Below are positions 56,711 to 64,000 of a stretch of DNA of 64,000 nucleotides, one piece after another; position 1 is the stretch's first letter; every line of letters begins with the position of its first letter. Source of the stretch: JAYSSF01 sp043772005 (GTDB taxonomy: Bacteria; Patescibacteriota; Gracilibacteria; Absconditabacterales; Absconditicoccaceae); assembly GCA_043772005.1 (NCBI GenBank), contig JAYVGP010000012.1, forward strand, positions 26,697 to 90,696. The letters are read 5' to 3'. Below the pieces are notes generated by a model. The model saw only the letters and a list, made by a program, of their open reading frames with translations. It searched no databases and had not been told where the DNA came from. Position numbers and translations under genes: made by a program.

Positions 56711-57523
56711 ATGACTATTTCATTATGATCAAGGATTAAAGAATTCAGAGAGCTCAATTGATTTTCTCAAGAACAGCTGGCTGAGATGCTAGGCGTAGGT
56801 AGAGCTACCCTGACGCAGATCGAGGGAGACAAGAGGACTCTCAGACCAGACGAGCTCAAGACACTCTCGCAGATCTTTGATACGAGTGTGGACTTTCTCT
56901 TATCAGGCAAATCTGATACCGAGCAAAATATTCACCCTACTCCAGAGCAAAGAGATCAGTTCAAAAAACTCATCCTCTACGTCTTATCCAAAGTATGAGC
57001 CAAATATAATGTAGGCAAAGTGGTACTTTACAAGCTTTTATACTTTGCAGAATTTGACTACTACGAGATGTATCATGAGCATATTGCAGGATATCCATTT
57101 ATCAAGCTACCGATGTGACCAGCTCCTCGGTCTTTTGACTCATTGATCAACGAGATGAAACAGGACAACCAAATCATTTCAGTAGTGGCCCCATGTCATA
57201 ATTATTATCAACAAAGATACATCCCCAATACTGTTGTGGATGATACACGGTTTTCTCATCAAATCAAACAAAGTATCGACGAGGTACTACAATTATATTC
57301 TGATTTTAACGCCAGTGAGATTAGCGATAAATCACATGAAGATAAGCCTCGACAAATTGCTCAAGATATGAATATGATCAACTATGATCTTGTGAAATTT
57401 CGTGAATATCCATATTCTCCCACAATAAGACACCAAAAGAGACAGGACTCAATGTTAATAATACAACACAATCCTTCTTTTAATTTTTTACATAACGAAC
57501 CTGACTTATATGATGACTGCTAA
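56711..57523 (+). CDS. XRE HTH-Panacea domain antitoxin
   Basis: The 270-residue protein has an N-terminal XRE helix-turn-helix (residues about 5-60: FSQEQLAEMLGVGRATLTQI, PDELKTLSQIFDTSVDFLL) and a Panacea/DUF4065 (SocA-like) domain (about 95-200: GKVVLYKLLYFAEFDYYEMY, GYPFIKLPMGPAPRSFD). Panacea domains act as antitoxins to varied toxins. TGAs include Gly of MGPA. It overlaps the toxin gene start by 11 bases, the typical toxin-antitoxin layout. Confidence 0.87.
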
Positions 57524-57845
57524 TTATTGATATGGAGATATTGTGATTGGAGAGATGATGTATACGGATCATTCTGCCATCAAAAAAAGACCTCTTCTGA
57601 TACTTTCTCAGGAAGGGGAAGATTATTTGGTAGTATTTATTACTTCACAGGATAGTAGCTTCAAAAATACAAGCTACCAAATACCAATGGACAATATCAA
57701 TAATCTACGTGAAAATTCTTACATCTTACTAAGCAAAGTAATGACGGTACATGAAACGCTACTCTGAAAACAATTATGACAATTATCTGCCTCTCAAAAA
57801 CAAGATATCAAAACATGGTATGTACAATATTTCAAAAGTTTATAA
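57513..57845 (+). CDS. MazF/PemK-like toxin
   Basis: The 110-residue protein starts at ATG 57513 inside the antitoxin gene: NYGYGDIVIGEMMYTD, KKRPLLILSQEGEDYLVVF, SYILLSKVMTV, matching MazF/PemK endoribonucleases (GDIV entry, KKRP-LxLS core, SxxxxxK late). It would cleave mRNA when the antitoxin is lost. A GTG at 57543 would drop the GDIV strand, so ATG 57513 is preferred. Confidence 0.85.
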
Positions 57846-57858
57846 TATAACTCATAAG

Positions 57859-58044
57859 TCAACCCCATCTCGGCACACACCACCCTTTCAGTCGTATTAC
57901 ATAATATACATTGGTTGAGCAAGAAGATAAGCTTTATCTCTTTTCTACTACCACATGACTGGATACCAGTGTTTTGACACTGAACCTCCGCAGAAAAGAT
58001 AGCATTCTTACGACTCGATCCGAGTTATGAGCTATCTTTTTTTG
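57859..58044 (+). ncRNA. Structured leader or small RNA ending in a terminator
   Basis: Between the toxin and the C39-like gene. Stems: TCAACC (57859) with GGTTGA (57913); AGATAA-GCT-TTATCT (57925-57939); CAGTG-TTTTGA-CACTG (57967-57982); and AAGATAGC (57996) with GCTATCTT (58031), enclosing ACTCG-ATC-CGAGT, followed by TTTTTTT. Could be a 3' UTR, a small RNA, or an attenuator of the next gene. No known riboswitch core recognised. Confidence 0.45.
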
Positions 58045-58076
58045 TTTGATTGAGTTTTTATCACTAATGTATACCC

Positions 58077-58925
58077 ATGCAGTTCACTAACTCCACCATT
58101 GCCATGAGCTTGATCGCCCTGGTCATCGTAGGCGCTCTATCAGCCCAAGTCCAAACATCATATCACGATACTGACACTGTCAATAAGTCAGAAACCGGCA
58201 TCATCAATACCGAAGGTACCAACTCCCCTGAGATCATCATCGATGAGGAGAAGATAGATGATATCCCGCAGCCTCAAGACGACCCTCAGAAGCTGGAGGA
58301 GATCCAAGACGAGATCGATGCACAACCCACCACGCAGAACAACAACATCCCTGCATCCAAGAGTCTGGATATCACTTTCTACGCTCAAGCTCCCGATGGC
58401 AACCGAGAACTCCCATGGAAGGAAGCCTGTGAAGAAGCCAGTATCATCCTCGCAGCATATTATATCCAAGACAAAAAGCTGACCAAATCTCAGTTTACCT
58501 CAGATGTCATTGCTCTCACCAAGATGGAAGAGGAGATGTTTGGTAGCTATATTGATACCACCATTGCACAGACTGCCGAGCTCTACAACAAATTCTACGG
58601 TGTAGGTAAAACCAAGGTCATCGATGACCCTAGCATCGCACAGATCAAAGCAGAACTCGCACAGGGTCATGCGATCGTCGCTCCATTTGCAGGACGCAAA
58701 CTGGGCAATAGCTACTTCACCTCTGGTTGACCAAGATACCATATGCTCGTGATCAGATGATACGATGAGACATACTTCTACACCAACGACGTCGGTACCA
58801 AACACGGTGAAAACTTCCCCTACACCCACGCGGTCATCATGGATGCCATGCACGATCTTGTCCCTGAATCTCAGTGAGACATCACGACTGGCAAGAAGCG
58901 TATCCTCGTCATTATGGATAGCTAG
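58077..58925 (+). CDS. Exported C39-like cysteine peptidase family protein
   Basis: The 282-residue protein has a signal segment (IAMSLIALVIVGALSAQVQ), a long Asp/Glu/Pro/Gln-rich spacer (about 25-95), then a peptidase C39-like fold: FYAQAPDG, WKEACEEASIILAAYY (Cys about 118), GHAIVAPFAG, RYHMLVIRGYDET (His about 222), YFYTNDVGT. It would cleave envelope peptides or act as a bacteriolytic peptidase. The catalytic half has GG as TGA at 58728. Stop TAG. Confidence 0.8.
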
Positions 58926-59024
58926 ATAGTCTGACTTTATTTCAGTTTTACCCCTCTCTCAACCTTTTGTTGCTTTTTTAAGCCTCTTGCTACCTTTTTT
59001 AGCCTTTTTTAGCCTTTACCTCTC

Positions 59025-60353
59025 ATGCTCCAAGTGGACGAACTACTCCCCGATGAGTCCATCCTCACCAAGATCAAAACCAAAGGATTCTGGCTCTACT
59101 TCTTTAGCTTTATTGTGGCTCCTGTCAGTTATGGGATCAAGATCATGGTCTCACACTCCATGACAGTCGAGGAAGTGGGACTCATCTATTCTCTGTTAGG
59201 TTTTGTGGGGATTATTGCTGCATACAACGATCTGTGACTCACCGACGCCCTCCAGTATTATCTCCCCAAATATCTCCTGCGCAAAGACTTTGCCAGAGCC
59301 AAGGGGATGATGATCGTCACCTTCGCCATCCAAGCAATTAGTGGATTACTGATTGGCTGAGGACTATATATCCTATCAGATCGACTCGCAGTATCATATT
59401 TTAACGCTCCAGAAGCAGGAGCTCTCCTCAAGTTCTTTGGGCTGTATTTCTTGGTTGTTAACTTCTTCCAGGTGATTCAGTCGTTCTTCTTCGCAGTCCA
59501 GAACGTCAAACTCGAAAAAGCTATTGAATTCCTCAGGATGCTGTTTGTATTATTAGCGACAGCATGGTTCTGGTACACCGATAGCCTCTCTCTTGGCACA
59601 TTATCACTATCACGATTTATCGGCTTATGCGTCGCATCCGCACTGGCAGGATATATGTTTTATCGTAGTTACTATCAGACCTTCTTCCTCAGTCCTCATC
59701 TCATCCTACGCTCTGACATCATGCAACAGCTCGGCTATGGATTTCGGTCTCTGATCGGTAACAACGCATGGACCATCATCGCACAGATCGATCTGCAGAT
59801 CGTAATCTATTATCTCGGCAAGGAGATGGCAGGTTACTGGACCAACTATATGTCCCTCAACTCGCTCTCGACCTTCATCTTTGTGCCGCTCTTGTCCTTT
59901 ATGTTTCCGGTATTTACCGAGCTCGTGGAGAAGAAGCAATTTGCCAAGCTGCGATCGCTGAGGAACAAACTCTTACGAGCAATCCTCGCATATGGAGTCG
60001 TATTGGGTGTCATCGTTCACTTCATCGGAGTACGAGCAGCGCAGAAGATCTTCTCTAGCGATTATATCCTAAGTGGACAACTCCTCCAGCATACAGCATT
60101 TGTCTTGTTTACACCACTACTGGGTATTGTTAACTTCCAGTATATTAGGAGCTTCGGTACCATCAGACGAGTCACGATTGCACAGGTCATCGTGGTAGTC
60201 CTCCATATCGCTGCATCATTATATATCATCCACTCCTCTGCTGATCCCTATGATCTCGCCTTAGTCTTGATGATTAGTCATCTCCTCTTCTTCCTTGTGA
60301 CGGAGTGGTATATCAGGAGACATCGTAGGATTACAGATGTTTTGCCTTATTAG
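59025..60353 (+). CDS. Polysaccharide flippase (Wzx/MATE-like)
   Basis: The 442-residue protein has a dozen hydrophobic helices (GFWLYFFSFIVAPVSYGIKI, TAWFWYTDS, ILAYGVVLGVIVHFIG, ITIAQVIVVVLHIAASLYII) and a basic C-terminal tail. Topology and EVGLIYSLLGFVG near the start match oligosaccharide flippases that carry lipid-linked glycans across the membrane. The AT-rich DNA just upstream has repeated AGCCTTTTTTAGCC. TAG stop overlaps the end of convergent mltG by 23 bases. Confidence 0.85.
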
Positions 60354-61410
60354 CGTTATGCTCTTCGACCGTTGCGGCAGGATAGATCTGACCCTTGTTA
60401 TCATGGAGATAATAGAAATAGTCAGACTTCTTGTAATCCAATAGTGCCTTGATTGTTGCTACTGATGGATTGGAGATTGGCGTAGGAGGTAGTCATGCGA
60501 CCTGTCTAGTATTGTAGGGGTTAGTATCTTCATACAGGTTCTGCACGATAAACGCTGGTGTACACATCTCATAGGTTACCGCCTTACCATAACATAATGT
60601 CACATCTGCATCTAGCCTCATCCCCTGTTGGATACGATTGAGGAAGACACCTGCGATGGTTGGCTTATTGGCGTTGGCTTTTTCTTCATTTTCGATCACA
60701 GAGGCAAGCTTGGCTATCGCATATGGACTGAGGTCAAAGCTATATCCATCTCATTTGAGCTTAGTGGATAATCATAAGATCTGACTACCATACGGTGTCC
60801 ATACCTTATCTTGGTATGCTTTGAGTTGTGTGCTGATCACCTGTGAGATGACTGGCTTGCTCGTATCGATGAAGTAGGTATCAGGATACAAATATCACTC
60901 CAGTGACGGTAGCGTAGTACTATACTGCTGTCACAGCCAATTATATTTCTGGACATATTCACTGATCGTCGAGGCATCCGTGATAGCACTACGATACTCC
61001 CCCGCTTGGATCAACCCGAGCTCAGTCAGCTTGGCATCAATATCATAGCTTGACCATCCTTCGAGTAGTGTGAGGCGTATGGTCTGTGGCTTGCCAGTGG
61101 ATTCATCAATGAGCTTGACCCACTCCTCTGGCGTATATGATCCAGAGAACGTGACGATACCGGGTTTGAGTGGTGGAAGCTCATCACTGTGCTTACGCAG
61201 CCACTGCTTGACTCTCATACGCTTGATTCGTCCGAGATCACTGATCAGGCCATAGTAGGTGTCTCACTTTTTGATGATGCGTTGTCACTCCATATGGATC
61301 GTCGTTCATCATCACAACACCTGAGATAAGATGACCATCAGGATAAGTAATCAGATAATATAACGACCGAGTTTAAACTTTTTGGATTTGGCTTGAGTAG
61401 TAGAATACAT
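60331..61410 (-). CDS. mltG: Endolytic transglycosylase MltG
   Basis: The 359-residue membrane-anchored lytic transglycosylase cleaves nascent glycan strands and sets their length. N-terminal membrane helix (LGRYIIGLLILMVILSQVLG), LysM-like EYVQKYNWL region, then MIENEEKANANKPTIAGVFL with catalytic Glu and the NRIQQGMRLDADVTLCYG motif, and PYNTRQVAGLPPTPISNPSV. Glycines in GLPP and the anchor are TGA. A KHxxxxLP-type Arg-rich stretch follows the anchor. Ends inside the flippase gene. Confidence 0.93.
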
Positions 61411-61604
61411 CAGATACAAGTACTAATAAAATAGACACCATTTTCCCCTTATAATAACAAATTTAAATATGAATACAAATTTTCAATCAAAAATAGAGTC
61501 TACATATCATTATATCTACAAGTCAATCAAAATCTTGACAAGCACAATTGACTCGTCACAATACATACATATAGTCACGATATCTTTATTTTGTGACATA
61601 TATC

Positions 61605-62054
61605 ATGAATTGATTGCGTAGCGGTAGTGCAGTGATACTGGGTCTTATCGTATGAGTCGTGGGGTTTATGATGTATCACAGGCAGACCACTCTACCACTA
61701 GCAGACGTCATGAACGCTAGTGTAGATGAAGTAGCATGAGATATCAGCTATCAGTTTACCAACTCACAACTTATCATCTCCAACACAGCCAGTACATTGA
61801 TTGGTACACTCAAGATCGATATCGCCTACGATCCTCGTACTGTCAAATTACTTACTAAACAGATCATAAGTTCATATGAGTATAGTTTTGATAGTAGTCG
61901 TGAGGGTATGATTACAATCTTTGTTGATGGCACACTCACACCAGGTCAGCTTATCTCCATACCACTACAGTGAGATACTAGTTTGAGTATCTCTTCTCCC
62001 GTACTCATCACCAACGATAGCTCTAGTTCATTATCAATTACCAGAGTAGAATAA
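61605..62054 (+). CDS. Single-pass membrane protein with exported domain
   Basis: The 149-residue protein has an N-terminal membrane anchor (SAVILGLIVGVVGFMMY) and an exported beta-rich part (ISYQFTNSQLIISNTAS, IDIAYDPRTVKLLTKQ, EGMITIFVDGTLTPGQL), reminiscent of cohesin/dockerin-module or minor-pilin folds, though neither is certain. Four TGA glycines. Followed by another exported gene in the same direction. Confidence 0.55.
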
Positions 62055-62159
62055 TGAATACAAGTCAAGTCTGACTGAGTCAAAATCAGTCATACAATTG
62101 CATTATCGCATCATCCATACTATACTAAGATAATTTATAACTTATATGAGCACACAGAT

Positions 62160-63776
62160 ATGAAACAAATTGTAGCAAGCATCGTATGATTCGCTCTACT
62201 CATGATGACATCCAGCGTATTTGCAGCTACTGCAGATCGTTTTGTCGTGAGGATTGCAAGTAACCCTGTTGCTGTCAACGAGGCAGTCGATATTACGATC
62301 CAAGCAGTAGATGTCAGATGAGATGTGATCAAATGATATGAAGGAGATATCTTTATGGAGGTGGATAATACCAGAGAAAGAGATATCACACTACCAGCTG
62401 ATGGAGTCTATACATTCCAAGCAGTCGATCAGTGATCCAAGATCTTCAATAAGTGACTCGTATTCAAAAAAGAATGAACATACACATTTCGTGTCTATGA
62501 GGTACTCGACCCATCACATGAGGGAACAGTAGAAGTAGTCGTCAAAGGAGGTAACTGACCAAGTGGTGAGGATGATATTGTGATCGCTAGTCCTGGATCT
62601 GGTAGTATCGAGCAAAACTCTACCATCAGTGTCATCGGTACAAGTGAGTTTCCAAACTCTCCTATCGAATTCTATGTTGATAGCAAAAAAGTACACGACA
62701 CCATCACTGAGTCAGACTGAAGCTTCTCTACATATCTGAGCAAGATCACTGTAGGATCACACTCACTCATGATCAAGATCGTCGATATCGACGGTAATAC
62801 ACTAGCTGAATCATCATCCGTACCCTTTGCATATCAAACAGCAAATCTTAACTTATATAAAAGTATCGTACTCACTCCTTCTGCACCTGAAGTAGATCAG
62901 ACCATTACTGCGACAGTGAGCGCACTCGATACCGTATCATCCATTGAGTTTGTCGTGGATGGTCAGGCATATGTCATGGATAAGCTTGATGCTGGTGTAT
63001 TTACCAAATCATTTAAGCTTAGTACTGTGGGAGAATATCCAATTGATCTCAATATCACAGCAGGTGACAACACAAGAACCTACCAAAAGGTTAAATCTAT
63101 CACAACCAAAGCAAGCACGGCAGGCATCACATCAATCAAATACGTCAGAGACCCTAAAGATCTCGATCAAGTAGCACTCAGCTGGACAACCAAGTGAGAG
63201 TTTGCTTCATATCGTGTGATGTATGGCACCAAAAATGCAAATCTCGATCAAATCGTAAATGCTACAACCAACAATACACAACTCACACTGGATGCAACTA
63301 CAACATACTATGCACAAGTACAATGATTGGATGCTGCTGGTCAGTTTGTTGGCAAGGCATCTCAAATCATCACGATCGATCCAGCTGATCTATCGCACGG
63401 TAGCGCCTGAACCTGTATGGTCAAAGGTATCAAAATCTCTGCAGTCATGAGTGGTGACAAGTATTACCTCACATGGCCTAACATCTCAGGTGTCGATAAA
63501 TATACGATCTACAAGTCTGATCAACCCAATACCCCACTAGCTCAGTCAGCCAAAATTGCAGAGACAGTTGAAAATATATTCCTCTACCCATTTGACCCTA
63601 AATCTAAGACCAAAGATTACAGCTACTACACCGTACAAGCAACCTGTAACGATGGTACGGTAGTCACAGTCGATGAGACGAAGAAGATCCAAGTCTGACC
63701 TGTTCAGAATATTGCTTTGATCCTCTTAGCTGGTATGTTGATCTATGGTAGCTATAGATTTACCAGATTAGATTAG
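62160..63776 (+). CDS. Large surface protein with Ig/FN3-like repeats
   Basis: The 538-residue protein has a signal peptide (KQIVASIVGFALLMMTSSVF), then serial beta-sandwich-like modules of about 90 residues (FVVRIASNPVAVNEAVDITI, SVIGTSEFPNSPIEFYVDSK, VLTPSAPEVDQTITATVSAL, SSIEFVVDGQAY, LDQVALSWTTKGEFASYRVM, YYLTWPNISGVDKYTIYKSD), two of FN3 type near the end, and a C-terminal membrane helix (NIALILLAGMLIYGSYRF). A cell-surface adhesin or pilus-like scaffold is likely. Many TGA glycines. Stop TAG, terminator after. Confidence 0.75.
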
Positions 63777-63796
63777 ATAAGAAAATCACATTACAC

Positions 63797-63822
63797 AATC
63801 CCGACATGGTCGGGATTTTTTG
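63797..63822 (+). terminator. Terminator of the surface protein gene
   Basis: AATCCCGAC-ATG-GTCGGGATT followed by TTTTT, the same ATCCCGAC hairpin as after recA. Confidence 0.9.
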
Positions 63823-63845
63823 TTTCAAATATATGCCTGTAGTCC

Positions 63846-64000
63846 GTCAAACACATTGCTACGCACACGAGATCATAAACTCAGAATAATGATAAATAGC
63901 GCTGTGTTTGACTAGACTTTTAGTTCTTTCGGGGTTTATGCCCCACAAGGGTGCAATGCGACGCAAAGCTAATCCTTTTTTAGGACAAAGAACGAAGAGA
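63846..64000 (+). repeat. Dispersed structured repeat, copy C (candidate ncRNA)
   Basis: The arm GTCAAACAC (63846-63854) pairs with GTGTTTGAC (63904-63912). GGGG-TTTATG-CCCC (63931-63944) is a hairpin, and GTTCTTT (63923-63929) pairs with AAAGAAC (63987-63993). The core CTACGCACACGAGATCATAA and the 3' module GCGACGCAAAGCTAATCC match copy A. It may run past the window end. Confidence 0.7.

Noticed and set aside
1..64000. CRISPR arrays, rRNA genes, replication origin, prophage
   Set aside because: No spaced direct repeats, no rRNA signatures, no DnaA-box cluster and no phage structural genes were seen.

Overview
The window reads as a genome fragment from a candidate-phyla-radiation bacterium that uses UGA as glycine (genetic code 25, known from Absconditabacteria/SR1 and Gracilibacteria). 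Nearly every recognisable gene is cut by in-frame TGA under the standard code and becomes one full-length protein when TGA is read as Gly. The TGAs fall on invariant glycines: the nucleotide-binding loop of a nucleotidyltransferase, the PLP-lysine region of GlyA, Walker A loops, zinc-protease and Nudix motifs. Genes end only at TAA or TAG. All coordinates below are therefore reconstructed with TGA = Gly. Starts with ATG are preferred; Shine-Dalgarno motifs are mostly not obvious.

Layout. 1-8.1 kb: gyrA 3' end, glyA, murB, a C-terminal processing protease, two unknown genes and a tRNA-dihydrouridine synthase. 8.1-14.7 kb: small unknown genes, a GH3-family enzyme, recA, a nucleotidyltransferase and a YidD-Fmt fusion. 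14.7-25.2 kb: a KAP-like P-loop NTPase, a PyrB-PyrI fusion, tRNA-Arg, an arginyl-transferase-like protein, a FemAB-like enzyme, rplA, rplK, a CAP-like secreted protein, a pyruvyltransferase-like protein and a PIN-PhoH ATPase. 25.2-33.1 kb: an acidic unknown protein, phosphomannomutase, a HEPN-like protein, alcohol dehydrogenase, glycosyltransferase, rpsP, rpmG, tRNA-Met and tRNA-Ser. 33.1-41.8 kb: rsmA, an Obg-Nudix fusion, a P-type cation ATPase, and a CobW GTPase beside a His-rich protein. 41.5-50.8 kb: an IS1-type zinc-ribbon/HTH ORF at a 16-bp inverted repeat, tsaD, tsaC/sua5, a large HtrA-type protease, pilB, and a sugar dehydrogenase lipoprotein broken by an internal TAA. 50.9-57.8 kb: a defence-type island (type IIG restriction-modification enzyme, AAA ATPase, DUF3892-like gene pair, Panacea-MazF toxin-antitoxin pair). 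57.8-64 kb: an envelope cluster (C39-like peptidase, flippase, MltG, two exported surface proteins).

Three intergenic copies of a dispersed structured repeat (4317, 10560, 63846) share two stems whose arms change together between copies, and are the strongest unexplained signal. Other notable items are three gene fusions, G/C-rich inserts inside coding genes, very uneven UGA use between genes, two unexplained structured RNA candidates in the defence region, and a small gene whose UGA-readthrough end runs through a terminator.

Biologically the window mixes core functions (replication, recombination, translation, tRNA modification, cell-wall precursor and crosslink enzymes) with accessory surface, metal-handling and anti-phage genes.
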